This document shows, piece by piece, positions 15,656 through 24,103 of a stretch of 64,000 nucleotides of DNA. Source of the DNA: Actinomycetota bacterium (lineage in GTDB: Bacteria > Actinomycetota > Actinomycetes > Propionibacteriales > Nocardioidaceae); NCBI GenBank assembly GCA_009701885.1, contig WLJH01000005.1:85195-149194 (forward strand), read 5' to 3'. The notes below the pieces were generated by a model. It was not told the DNA's origin, made no database searches, and saw nothing but the letters and a program-made list of their open reading frames with translations. Both the position numbers and the translations under genes were made by a program. Numbering within the stretch: position 1 is the stretch's first letter; each line of letters starts with the position of its first letter.

Positions 15656-16137
15656 GCCGCCGATCGTCCGAACAGTACGGCGCCGTACGTGGCCCGCAAG
15701 GATGTGCGCGCCCGCAAGGACGAGGCTCGGGTCGCATCGCTACCGGCAGTCACGTCACGCGCCTGAGGTCCCCGCCCACGCAAGTCCCTCGTCCTCACAC
15801 TTTGACTGACTATGGCCGCGGCGGCAATCTCGCCAAAGTTGCCTTCGGGACGACCGTCAACCTTCGCTGCATCTCGACACGTGCCTGGTCGTGGGCGACG
15901 AGCCGGACCGCGCGGAGGTGCGGCTCGTCGGCGCCGACCGGAGTGCGGCTGGCGTGTCAGGCGCGTCGCCGGCACTCCGGTCCTGAGCGGCGCCGGACCG
16001 GCCCCGCACGGACGGCCGGCGCCGGCCCAGACCGGCAGGGTCGACGCAGCGATTTGCCACCAGTCCGCCCCGGGGCGGCCGATGGGAGCGGCAACGACCT
16101 CCCCGCCGTACGCGGCGACCACCCGTCGAGGACCGCC
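15656..16137. other. 480 bases without a recognisable gene
   Basis: Between the hydrolase stop and a small membrane-protein gene no frame has a plausible start, composition or motif. I see no tRNA, terminal repeat or integrase site. This is where the lower-GC accessory region ends and uniformly GC-rich chromosomal genes begin, so an island boundary may lie here. Confidence 0.5.
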
Positions 16138-16485
16138 ATGCCCCACCCCGAGGACCAGGACCCCAGCCCGAGCCAGGCCGGCGCGCCGCTGCAGCGGGAC
16201 GCCATGGACCTGCCGCCGCCGGAGTGCGTCGCGCTGGACCGACGGCGCGCGATCGACACCCAGCAGGCCACCGGCCTCCTGGTCGGGACCCTGGCCCTGG
16301 TGACCGCGGCGCTGCTGGGGCTCAACGCCGCGCTGCCGACCTGGAGCCGGGGGTTCCTGCTGCTGCTCGGCCCGGGGCTGGTCGCCGCGGTGCTCGTGCG
16401 GTACCGGCTGCCCGTAGGTCCTCGGGCGGCGCTGGCAGCGCTGGCGGCGACGTACGTCGTGGTGCTGCTGCTCGTGATCGGCTGA
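16138..16485 (+). CDS. Small membrane protein, three predicted segments
   Basis: A 115-residue protein. After a polar N-terminus of about 40 residues, three hydrophobic segments follow: TGLLVGTLALVTAALLGLNA, FLLLLGPGLVAAVLVRYRL and LAALAATYVVVLLLVIG, ending at the stop. GAGGA lies six bases before the ATG. Function unknown; it resembles small actinobacterial integral membrane proteins with no assigned role. A REP-like repeat follows the gene. Confidence 0.65.
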   Translation: MPHPEDQDPSPSQAGAPLQRDAMDLPPPECVALDRRRAIDTQQATGLLVGTLALVTAALLGLNAALPTWSRGFLLLLGPGLVAAVLVRYRLPVGPRAALAALAATYVVVLLLVIG

Positions 16486-16506
16486 TCGCGTCGAGCTCGG
16501 CCCGGG

Positions 16507-16546
16507 GTCTCGCGGCTCGCTGCGCTCGCACCTCGACCAGCGGTGG
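16507..16546. repeat. REP-like palindromic element, copy 1
   Basis: The reverse complement contains CTGGTCGAGGTGCGAGCGCA followed by GCGAGCCGCGAGACC. The same block recurs at 33705-33743, and a related form makes both arms of 55726-55846. It has the GGTCTCG...CTCGACCA layout of short dispersed actinobacterial repeats. Confidence 0.65.
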
Positions 16547-16615
16547 GCGACTGCTCCTCGACCCGCGGGGCGCATCGTGCCGAAGGGCGGGCGGCCGGCG
16601 CCGGGAGGCGGCACA

Positions 16616-17041
16616 GTGTCACCCGTGAGCAGGTTCAACCGCCGCGCCGACGAGCCCCCCGCGCACAACGGGCCCGGTCGGCTCGCCGACATCAACGACC
16701 CGTCCGTGCCGGAGTCGCTGCGGCGCGTGGTGAAGAGCAGCGGTGGCCGGTCCCACCCACACGTGCTGCGGATCGTCGGCGGACGGCCGCGCGTGCTGGT
16801 CGCGGCCCGACCGGAGGCGCTGGTGCACGTCAGCTTCGCCGGCGAGGACGAGGCCGAGGCCACGGCGGCCTTCTCGGTGGCGTTCGTGCCGTGGGCGCAG
16901 GTCGAGGAGGTGCGGGTGACCGGGGTGTCGATCGCCTTCAAGTGGTCCGGGCACAGCGTGTCGTTCGAGATGGACACCCACGAGGACGCCCTGCAGAAGG
17001 TGCTGTTCTTCCTCGACGTCGCCGCCGGAGGGGATCGCTAG
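16616..17041 (+). CDS. Conserved hypothetical protein
   Basis: A 141-residue soluble protein. The middle (VVKSSGGRSHPHVLRIVGGR, RVLVAARPEALVHVSFAG) and the end (FKWSGHSVSFEMDTHEDALQ) suggest a mixed alpha/beta fold. GTG at 16616 has GGGAGG seven bases upstream and gives an N-terminus of SPVSRFNRR; an earlier ATG at 16577 lacks such a site. It converges on the ThuA gene with seven bases between. No family recognised. Confidence 0.6.
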   Translation: MSPVSRFNRRADEPPAHNGPGRLADINDPSVPESLRRVVKSSGGRSHPHVLRIVGGRPRVLVAARPEALVHVSFAGEDEAEATAAFSVAFVPWAQVEEVRVTGVSIAFKWSGHSVSFEMDTHEDALQKVLFFLDVAAGGDR

Positions 17042-17048
17042 GGCCGAC

Positions 17049-17936
17049 TCAGCGACGGTTCCGGACGCCGTGGCGCAGCACGGTCAGCAGCCCGCCGAGC
17101 AGGTGGTCGGTGAACTGCGGCAGGTAGTACATCCCGATCTCGTGGCCGAGCGCGGTGTACCAGGAGCGACCCCGCCCGACCCGGTGGGTCCAGGCCATCG
17201 GGTGGTCGCCCATCACCCCGGAGACACCCGGGAAGGTCGGCAGCGGGTTCTCCGGGCCGGTCGGCAGGTTCGAGGTGTTGGGGTCCTGCAGGTAGGTCGA
17301 CTCGTCGATCGACAGCAGGACCCGCGACCGCCCTCGCACCGAGCTGGTGAAGGAGTAGAACTCCTCGAAGGGCACCAGCCAGGTCTCGCCGAGGTGCTTC
17401 GTGGAGCGGTGCTGCTCGTCCTCGCGGACGATCAGGCCCGGCTGCTGGAGCGGGTGCGCGAGGAACCTGCCGCCGGCGAGCAGCTCGGTGTAGAAGTCGT
17501 TGGAGTACTCCGTGTCCGCCGCCGAGTGCACCCCGGCCCAGCCGCCGCCGCTGCGGACGAACCGCTCGAGCGCGGTCCGTTGGGTCCCCTCCAGGACGTC
17601 ACCGGTGGTGTTGACGAACGCCACGGCGTCGTACGCCGCCAGCGAGCGTCGCGAGAAGACCGTCGGGTCCTCGGTGGCGTCGACGCCGATTCCCCGCGCT
17701 GCGAGCATGCCCTGGATGGTCGAGACGGCCGTCTCGATCGAGGCGTGCCGGAAGCCCGTGGTGCGCGTGAAGACCAGCAGGCGCGGCAGCGACGCGGCCT
17801 GCGTCTCAGCGGTGCGAGCCACCGCAGGCGGGGCGAGGAGCGCGGCCGGGGTGGCGAGGGCGGCCCCGAGCAGGGCGCGGCGGCCCAGTCCGGTCCTGGT
17901 CGGGCTGCCGGCTGAGCAGGACGTCTCGGTGCACAT
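17049..17936 (-). CDS. Tat-exported ThuA domain protein
   Basis: ThuA proteins have a class I glutamine-amidotransferase-like fold and often accompany sugar oxidoreductases. The 295-residue product has a twin-arginine signal (GRRALLGAALATPAALLAPP, cleavage after VARTA), then LLVFTRTTGFRHASIETAVS, GGWAGVHSAADTEYSNDFYT (the ThuA His/Ser region) and GDHPMAWTHRVGRGRSWYTA followed by LGHE. It lies downstream of the GMC oxidoreductase on the same strand, 33 bases apart, so the exported GMC pair and ThuA may act together on an extracytoplasmic sugar or polyol. The substrate cannot be read from sequence. Confidence 0.88.
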   Translation of the reverse strand: MCTETSCSAGSPTRTGLGRRALLGAALATPAALLAPPAVARTAETQAASLPRLLVFTRTTGFRHASIETAVSTIQGMLAARGIGVDATEDPTVFSRRSLAAYDAVAFVNTTGDVLEGTQRTALERFVRSGGGWAGVHSAADTEYSNDFYTELLAGGRFLAHPLQQPGLIVREDEQHRSTKHLGETWLVPFEEFYSFTSSVRGRSRVLLSIDESTYLQDPNTSNLPTGPENPLPTFPGVSGVMGDHPMAWTHRVGRGRSWYTALGHEIGMYYLPQFTDHLLGGLLTVLRHGVRNRR

Positions 17937-17969
17937 CGGTCTCTCCGTCGTCTCGGGGTGCGCAGCAGC

Positions 17970-19676
17970 TCAGACCGCCGAGCCGTCGGCGATGCCGCGG
18001 GCGATGCGCAGCGCGTTGGCCATGACGGTCAGGGTCGGGTTGAAGCCGGGGAAGGTCGGGAAGGTCGAGGCGTCGGCGACGAAGACGTTGTCGACGTCGT
18101 GGAGCCGGCCCGACGCGGTGGTCACCGAGGTGCGCGGGTCGGTGCCCATCCGGGCGGTGCCGGCGAGGTGCGCGGTGTAGGTGATGCCGTCGCTGAGGAT
18201 CGGGAACGGCAGCGCGATCGCCGCCAGCGACTGCGGCGCCGCCTGGTGCGCCAGCAGCATCCGCGCGCCCAGCAGGGCGGCCGCGGCCTGCTCGTGGCGG
18301 TGCGGGGAGTAGGTGATGCGCGCCGCGGGGTTGCCGAGGAAGTCGCGCACGTCGGGGTCCAGGTCGACCCGGTTGTCGGCCTGGGGGAGGTCCTGGTGCA
18401 CCAGCTGGGAGCCGGCGACGCCCGAGTGGGGCCCGACCCGCATCGCCGCCTTGTGGGCCAGGCCGTAGCCGGCGAAGCCCGCCAGCAGCTGGGCGCCGTT
18501 GATCGGCGGCCCGCCGGAGCCCAGCTGGATAATCCCGCCGGTGACGTAGGGGACACCGAGCGCCTGCACCTCGGGGCCGGTGAACGGTCCCACCAGGTCG
18601 TCGATCTGCAGGGTCGTGGACTGCGCGCGCAGCGGGTGCACGTCGTAGGGGAAGGCTGCGGCCACGATCGTGAAGTTGTGGAACATCATGTTCCGCCCGA
18701 CCTGGTCCGAGCGGTTGCCGAGGCCGCCGGGGTGCGCGCGGCTGGCCGACATCAGCAGCAGCCGGGCGGTGTTGATCGGGCTGCCGGCCAGCACGACGGT
18801 CTGCGCCGGGACGCGGTGGACCCTGCCGCGCACGTCGCGGTAGCGCACGGCCCGCGCCCGCCGCCCGTCGCGGGTCGTCTCGACCCGATCGACGAACGCG
18901 CGGTCGATGACCCGCACGCGCCCGGTCCGGACGGCGGGGTTGAGGAACGAGACCAGCGCGTCGCCGCGCGCGTTCGTGGGGCAGCCGAAACCGGAGCACA
19001 GCCCGCACGAGTTGCAGGCCGGTCGGCCGTCACGCTCCACCGAGTTCACGGCGGCGGGGTAGGGGTAGGGCTCCATCCCGACCAGCCGGGCGCCCTCGGC
19101 GAGCAGGCTGGCGGCGTACCCCGTGGGGTTGGGGGGCATCGGGAAGTCGCGCCGGCGCGGCGATTGCTCGAGCGTGCGCGCGGGCATCGCCGAGCGGTCG
19201 CCCTGCACGCCGAGCCGCTGCTCGACGGTGTCGTAGAACGGGCTGAGGTCGTCGTAGCCGATCGGCCAGTCCGCGACCTGGGCGCCGTCGATCGGACCCA
19301 TGTCGGAGAGCAGGCTGAAGTCCTGCTTCCAGAAGCGCGGGGTCTTGGCGTTGTAGTGCAGCGTCGTGCCGCCGACGGCCGCGCCGAGCTGGCCGAGGGC
19401 TCCCTGCGCGGAGCGGGCCACGCCGGAGGCCGCCTCGGCCTGGGTGCGCGTCGTGTAGGGCTCGAGGTCGCCGTCGGGGAAGCCGAAGCCGCGGTAGCCC
19501 TTGACCTCGTCGGAGCCGTACGTCGTGCCGAGGTCGCCGCTCTCGCGCCGACCGAAGCCCGGGCGCAGGTTGCGGCCGCGCTCCAGCACGGTCACGTCCC
19601 AGCCCTGCCGGGCCAGCTCCCACGCCGCCACGGACCCGGCCGCGCCGGACCCGACCACCACCGCCTCGCGGCTCAT
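17970..19676 (-). CDS. GMC-family FAD oxidoreductase (large subunit)
   Basis: GMC enzymes oxidise alcohol groups of sugars, polyols or sterols with FAD. The 568-residue protein starts MSREAVVVGSGAAGSVAAWE (FAD-binding GxGxxG) and has GGTTLHYNAKTPRFW, a Cys-rich CNSCGLCSGFGCPTNARGDA (about residues 214-233) typical of the bacterial three-subunit gluconate/fructose-type group, VVLAGSPINTARLLL and the C-terminal signature HLAGTARMGTDPRTSV, then VFVADASTFPTFPGFNP. The Cys pattern could bind a cluster or form disulfides. ATG at 19676 overlaps the stop of the Tat-bearing partner. It has no signal of its own and is probably exported piggyback with that subunit. Confidence 0.92.
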   Translation of the reverse strand: MSREAVVVGSGAAGSVAAWELARQGWDVTVLERGRNLRPGFGRRESGDLGTTYGSDEVKGYRGFGFPDGDLEPYTTRTQAEAASGVARSAQGALGQLGAAVGGTTLHYNAKTPRFWKQDFSLLSDMGPIDGAQVADWPIGYDDLSPFYDTVEQRLGVQGDRSAMPARTLEQSPRRRDFPMPPNPTGYAASLLAEGARLVGMEPYPYPAAVNSVERDGRPACNSCGLCSGFGCPTNARGDALVSFLNPAVRTGRVRVIDRAFVDRVETTRDGRRARAVRYRDVRGRVHRVPAQTVVLAGSPINTARLLLMSASRAHPGGLGNRSDQVGRNMMFHNFTIVAAAFPYDVHPLRAQSTTLQIDDLVGPFTGPEVQALGVPYVTGGIIQLGSGGPPINGAQLLAGFAGYGLAHKAAMRVGPHSGVAGSQLVHQDLPQADNRVDLDPDVRDFLGNPAARITYSPHRHEQAAAALLGARMLLAHQAAPQSLAAIALPFPILSDGITYTAHLAGTARMGTDPRTSVTTASGRLHDVDNVFVADASTFPTFPGFNPTLTVMANALRIARGIADGSAV

Positions 19677-20629
19677 CGCCGGGCCTCCGTCGCGCCGCGG
19701 CCGCCCAGGAGCCCGTCGAGCAGCTCCGCCAGCGCACCGCCCGGGGCGCCGTCGCGCACGCCTGCGGCGACGTCGTCCAGCACGCCGGCGGCGTTGCCGA
19801 GGAGGGCCTGCACCCGGTCGGCGAGCACCCGTGCGTCGCCGTCGGCCAGGGCCAGCAGCCCCATGGAGGCTTCGGAGGTGGCCAGCGCCAGCGCCGGCCC
19901 GTACGCCGCCAGCGCGCCGGTCACGTCGAGCACCGGCAGCGGCTCCATCGGGGGGTTCAGCACCTCGTCCTCGGTGTAGCCGCGGGGCTGGCGGTCGCCC
20001 TCGAAGCCGATCGCCTGCCACCCCAAGGTGTCGCGGTTCCCGCCGTACTCCGGCGCGCCCCAGGTGCCCTCGAAGGCGTGGGTGACGGCGAGGCCCATCA
20101 TCGCGGTGACCGCGGGGTCCTGGCTCGACTGCAGGACCAGGTCGCGGGCGGGGCCGGGCAACATGGCGAAGCCCGGCGTCGAGGCGGCCAGGGCGTCCAG
20201 ACCCGCGGTGTAGGTCTCCTGGAACCGGCGGACCTTGCCCTTCCAGGCCCTCTGCTCGTAGGCGTCCAGCGGCAGGAACCGCTCGAAGTGGTTGACCCGC
20301 GAGCCGGCGCGGTCGGAGAACGGACCGCCGGCGTAGATGCGCGGCGGGTCGGTGCGGAACGCGCCGAGCAGGGCGTCGATGCTCTCGTGCGCGCCCACCT
20401 CGAGCGCTCCGGGCGTGCCGTCCTCGCCCGGGACGACGCGGTCCACCACGGCGGCGAGCGTGGCCAGCTGCTCCTCCGAGAGGAAGCGGTTGCGGTCGCG
20501 ACCGACCGGGACGGCCACGGTCGGCAGGCCGGGCAGGGCGACCAGGGCCACTGCGCCCAGGGCGGCGCCGGCGAGCAGCCCGCGGCGGCTGGGCCAGGGC
20601 AGGTCCGTCGTGGGGGTGTCGGGCGTCAC
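19673..20629 (-). CDS. Gluconate 2-dehydrogenase subunit 3 family protein (small subunit)
   Basis: This family is the gamma/small partner of GMC dehydrogenases and carries the export signal. The 318-residue protein has PSRRGLLAGAALGAVALVAL near the N-terminus, a clear Tat signal, then FLSEEQLATLAAVVDRVVPG, the opening of the family, and SQDPAVTAMMGLAVTHAFEG in the core. The C-terminal half is Ala-rich and longer than usual. The GTG start at 20629 is the first in frame. Its stop overlaps the GMC start. Confidence 0.85.
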   Translation of the reverse strand: MTPDTPTTDLPWPSRRGLLAGAALGAVALVALPGLPTVAVPVGRDRNRFLSEEQLATLAAVVDRVVPGEDGTPGALEVGAHESIDALLGAFRTDPPRIYAGGPFSDRAGSRVNHFERFLPLDAYEQRAWKGKVRRFQETYTAGLDALAASTPGFAMLPGPARDLVLQSSQDPAVTAMMGLAVTHAFEGTWGAPEYGGNRDTLGWQAIGFEGDRQPRGYTEDEVLNPPMEPLPVLDVTGALAAYGPALALATSEASMGLLALADGDARVLADRVQALLGNAAGVLDDVAAGVRDGAPGGALAELLDGLLGGRGATEARR

Positions 20630-20798
20630 ACCACGTCAACGCCGGGAACTGGAACGGGTTACACCCGGCGGGGGCGACCGATCGACGCGCCGGGGCGACT
20701 AGATCTTCCACACACCTTCCACAGACACGCTCAGGTGACGCCGCTCCGCGTCGATGGGAGCGGGCACACCAGACCGCGCCCTCACGGAGGAGAACGCC

Positions 20799-22469
20799 AT
20801 GGCGTCCACCGCTCGACCGTCCGCACGGATGCAGGACCTCGGCATCGGCACGCGGATGGCGCTGCTCACCGGCGTCGCGCTGCTGCCCGCGGCGCTGGTG
20901 ACGGCCACGGCGCTGCACAGCTCGAGCCGCGTCGAGACCGAGACCCGCCACGCCCTGGAGCTCGAGCGCGCCTCGGCCAAGCTGTACCACCTTGACAACC
21001 GCAACAGCGAGATCAAGGCCGACGCCTACCGCGCGCTCGTGGAGACCGACCTCGACGTGGTGCGCCAGGACACCGTTGACGACATCGCCAGCGCCGAGGA
21101 GGTGCTGGCGGAGGTGGAGGCGCGCGAGCTGCCCGGGTCGATCAGCGACCAGCTCCCCGGCCTGCGCACCGCGCTGGGTGAGTACACCGCGACCCTGTCG
21201 TCGTACGTCGACCTGGCGGTGGCCGCCCCCCAGCGCGCGCTGGAGCGCCAGGGCGAGGTCGCCGCCGCCAACAGCGTGCTCGACGACCTCCTCGACGGCC
21301 TGCGCAGCGACATCGACGCCGAGGTCTCCGCCCACCGGGTCGACGTGGCGGCACTGCAGTCCGACATGCGCCGGCAGGTGTGGATCGCCCTCATCGCCGG
21401 ACTGCTGCTCGCCGTGCTCGTCGCAGCGTGGGTCGCCCGCGGCATCACCCGCCCGCTGCGCCGGACCGTGGCGGTGCTGGAGCAGGTCGCGCAGGGCCGC
21501 CTCGACCAGCGGCTCGGGCTCACCTCGCGCGACGAGACCGGGCGGATGGGCGCCGCGCTCGACGCGACCCTGGACCGGCTCGGCGACGCGCTGCGCTCCA
21601 TCGACGGCAGCTCCCACTCCCTGGCCTCGGCCTCCCAGGAGCTCTCGGCGGTGGCCACGCAGATGACCGCCTCGGCCCGCGCCTCCGCCACCCAGGCCGG
21701 CGTCGTCGACGAGGCCGGCGCGGAGGTCTCCCAGCACCTGCAATCGGTGGCCACCGGCACCGAGGAGATGACCGCCTCGATCGGCGAGATCGCCCAGAAC
21801 GCCACCCGCGCCGCCGAGGTCGCCTCCCGGGCCGTCGAGGTGGTCGGCGACGCCGACCGCACGATGGTCAAGCTCGGCGAGTCGAGCGCGCAGGTCGGCA
21901 GCGTGGTCAAGGCGATCAGCTCGATCGCGGCGCAGACCAACCTGCTCGCCCTCAACGCCACCATCGAGGCCGCCCGCGCTGGGGAGGCCGGCAAGGGTTT
22001 CGCGGTGGTCGCCAACGAGGTGCGCGAGCTCGCCCAGGAGACCGCGCGCGCCACCGAGGACATCGTGCTGCGGATCGAGACGATCCAGGCCGACACCACG
22101 GCCGCGGTCGAGGCGATCGCGCAGATCAGCGAGATCATCGTGCGGATCCACGACACCCAGACCACCATCGCCTCGGCCGTGGAGGAGCAGACCGCGACCG
22201 CCGCCGAGATCGCCCGCCGGGTCGCCGACGCGGCCCACGGCTCGGCCGAGATCTCCCGCACCGTCACCGGGGTCGCCGCGGCAGCTGAGGACACCACCGC
22301 GGCCGCGGGATCCACCAGCGAGGCGGCCGCCGAGCTGGCCAGGATGGCGACCGAGCTGCAGCGGCTGGTGGGTCAGTTCGAGCTGGGCAGCGGGTCGTCG
22401 ATGGCGTCGGTCACCGCGCTCGGCGCGGTGGCCGAGCCGGTCGCCCTCGGCCAGCGCGGGGCGGCCTGA
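20799..22469 (+). CDS. Methyl-accepting chemotaxis protein
   Basis: A transmembrane chemoreceptor that senses ligand outside the cell and controls CheA. The 556-residue product has a first membrane segment at about residues 19-40 ([20 protein letters not shown]), an extracytoplasmic four-helix region to about 190, a second segment [20 protein letters not shown], a HAMP domain ([20 protein letters not shown]) and the signalling domain, with the conserved hairpin tip [20 protein letters not shown] (about 377-396) followed by [20 protein letters not shown] at 20799 has GGAGGAG five bases upstream. No CheA/W or flagellar gene is in the window. Confidence 0.95.
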   Translation: MASTARPSARMQDLGIGTRMALLTGVALLPAALVTATALHSSSRVETETRHALELERASAKLYHLDNRNSEIKADAYRALVETDLDVVRQDTVDDIASAEEVLAEVEARELPGSISDQLPGLRTALGEYTATLSSYVDLAVAAPQRALERQGEVAAANSVLDDLLDGLRSDIDAEVSAHRVDVAALQSDMRRQVWIALIAGLLLAVLVAAWVARGITRPLRRTVAVLEQVAQGRLDQRLGLTSRDETGRMGAALDATLDRLGDALRSIDGSSHSLASASQELSAVATQMTASARASATQAGVVDEAGAEVSQHLQSVATGTEEMTASIGEIAQNATRAAEVASRAVEVVGDADRTMVKLGESSAQVGSVVKAISSIAAQTNLLALNATIEAARAGEAGKGFAVVANEVRELAQETARATEDIVLRIETIQADTTAAVEAIAQISEIIVRIHDTQTTIASAVEEQTATAAEIARRVADAAHGSAEISRTVTGVAAAAEDTTAAAGSTSEAAAELARMATELQRLVGQFELGSGSSMASVTALGAVAEPVALGQRGAA

Positions 22470-22480
22470 CCCCCCGCCGC

Positions 22481-23506
22481 TCAGGACTCGTCGGTCTCCT
22501 CGACCGTGTCCGGCTCGGGCTCGGTGGCGACGGCCTCGGCCCTGGCCCCGAGCTCGAGCACCTCGGCGAGGTGGACGACCGCGTCGCCGGAGCTGACCAG
22601 GGGCGCCTCGGTGCGACCGATCACGATGCCGTCGCGGTCGGCGTGCACCAGCCGCACACGCTTGCCGAAGGAGTCGAAGAGGCCGCCGAGCCGCTGGCCG
22701 CGGGTCACCCGCTGGCCGAGCTCGGCCTCCAGGTGCAGCATCCCGGTGCCGCGCGCCCGGACCCAGCCCGAGCGCCACGACTCCAGCGTCGCGGGGGGTG
22801 AGTCGTCCTCGAGCGGGTCGATCATCCCGAGGTGGGCCAGCACCCGGCGTACGCCGAGGACACCGGCGTCGACCGCCCAGCCGTCCATCCGCCACGCCTC
22901 GCCTGCCTCGTAGAGCAGCACCTTCGCGCCGGCCTCCCGCGCCGCCGCGCGGAGCGAGCCGTCGCGCAGGCGGGCGTGCAGCATCACCGGGGCGCCGAAC
23001 GCCAGGGACAGCTCGCGGGTGCGCTCGTCCTCGAGGTCGGCGCGGATCTGCGGGAGGTTGGTGCGGCGGTCCGAGCCGGTGTGCAGGTCGATGCCGACCT
23101 CGCACTTGGCGACCACCTCGGTCATCACGAGGTGGGCGATCCGGGCGGCCAGCGACCCGCGCTTGGAGCCGGGGAAGGAGCGGTTGAGGTCGCGGCGGTC
23201 CGGCAGGTAGCGGTCGCCGTTCATGAAGCCGAGCACGTTGACGATGGGCATCGCGATCACCGTGCCGCGCAGCTTCTTGGCGTCCAGGTCGGCCAGCACC
23301 TGCCGGATGACCTCCACCCCGACGGCCTCGTCGCCGTGGATGGCCGCATCGATCCAGACCGTCGGGCCCTCCTGGCGGCCGTGCACGACGCGGACCGGGA
23401 GGTCGACGTCGGCGCCGGTCACGAGCCGGGTGATGGGCAGGGCCAGTGCCTGCTTGCGACCCGCACGGACCCGCACGGGACCGATCTCGAAGGAGTCGCG
23501 GGGCAC
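22481..23506 (-). CDS. Succinylglutamate desuccinylase/aspartoacylase family protein
   Basis: A zinc carboxypeptidase-fold amidohydrolase of the AstE/aspartoacylase family, which removes acyl or glutamyl groups from amino acids. Zinc ligands are visible in AAIHGDEAVG (His57, Glu60) and GIDLHTGSD (His142), with DLNRSFPGS (about 106-114) as substrate-binding block. Length 341, normal. GTG at 23506 fits the family start. It lies next to the RimB-like protease and RimK; this trio is recurrent, with the hydrolase possibly reversing or trimming RimK-made glutamate tails. That role is inference. Confidence 0.88.
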   Translation of the reverse strand: MPRDSFEIGPVRVRAGRKQALALPITRLVTGADVDLPVRVVHGRQEGPTVWIDAAIHGDEAVGVEVIRQVLADLDAKKLRGTVIAMPIVNVLGFMNGDRYLPDRRDLNRSFPGSKRGSLAARIAHLVMTEVVAKCEVGIDLHTGSDRRTNLPQIRADLEDERTRELSLAFGAPVMLHARLRDGSLRAAAREAGAKVLLYEAGEAWRMDGWAVDAGVLGVRRVLAHLGMIDPLEDDSPPATLESWRSGWVRARGTGMLHLEAELGQRVTRGQRLGGLFDSFGKRVRLVHADRDGIVIGRTEAPLVSSGDAVVHLAEVLELGARAEAVATEPEPDTVEETDES

Positions 23507-23579
23507 GGGGGCAGCCTAGGGCGACCGGCCGGGTGGTCGGGCCGGGTCGTCCAGGCCGGGTCGTCCGGGCAGGTGCGGC

Positions 23580-24068
23580 TCAGCGCCCGCGGTTGCGGCG
23601 ACGTACGGCGACGGGCGGGCGCGGCCCGAGGTAGGACCGTCCCGGGTCGACGGCGTACCCCTGCCTCAGCGCCTCGCGCCCCACGAGCATCCGGAAGCCC
23701 ATCTCGTCACGCCGCGACAGCGTCATCTCGCAGGAGATGGTGCGGCCCATGAGCGTGACGTCCATCGGCACGACCAGCCGCTCCTCGGCGTGGCCGGAGG
23801 AGGAGCGCACCTCGCGCACGTCGATGACCGGGCACTGGGCGGCGACGGCGTCCTCGTCGGTGGCCTGCCAGGGGTGGACGGAGAAGGAGACCCAGCGCTC
23901 GCCGCCGACCCGCTCCTCGCTCAGGTCGAAGGCGTGGATCGCCGAGCTGCGGGCGCCGGTGTCGAGCTTGGCCTTGATCCACGGGACTCCCACGCCGGGC
24001 AGGCTCACCCACTCACGCCACCCCGCGAGGGTGTAGGAAGGGTCGGGGGCGGGCAGGTCGTCAGGCAC
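23580..24068 (-). CDS. RimB-like ATP-dependent zinc protease family protein
   Basis: A 162-residue member of the retropepsin-like family found with RimK; named ATP-dependent zinc protease, although the fold contains a pepsin-type DTG. KAKLDTGARSSAIHA (about residues 33-46) is the active-site loop, and MLVGREALRQGYAVDP near the end is the conserved second block. AAGGAG precedes the GTG start by eight to nine bases. It is divergent from rimK with 35 bases between, so both promoters must overlap. Confidence 0.85.
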   Translation of the reverse strand: MPDDLPAPDPSYTLAGWREWVSLPGVGVPWIKAKLDTGARSSAIHAFDLSEERVGGERWVSFSVHPWQATDEDAVAAQCPVIDVREVRSSSGHAEERLVVPMDVTLMGRTISCEMTLSRRDEMGFRMLVGREALRQGYAVDPGRSYLGPRPPVAVRRRNRGR

Positions 24069-24103
24069 GTCCTCGACTCTCCTTCCTCCAGACTCGGGTG
24101 GTC

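Noticed and set aside
19677..23105. Very long minus-strand extension upstream of the GMC gene
   Set aside because: The frame is open only by GC bias. The real start is the ATG overlapping the small-subunit stop, and the extension crosses well-supported genes including the chemoreceptor on the other strand.
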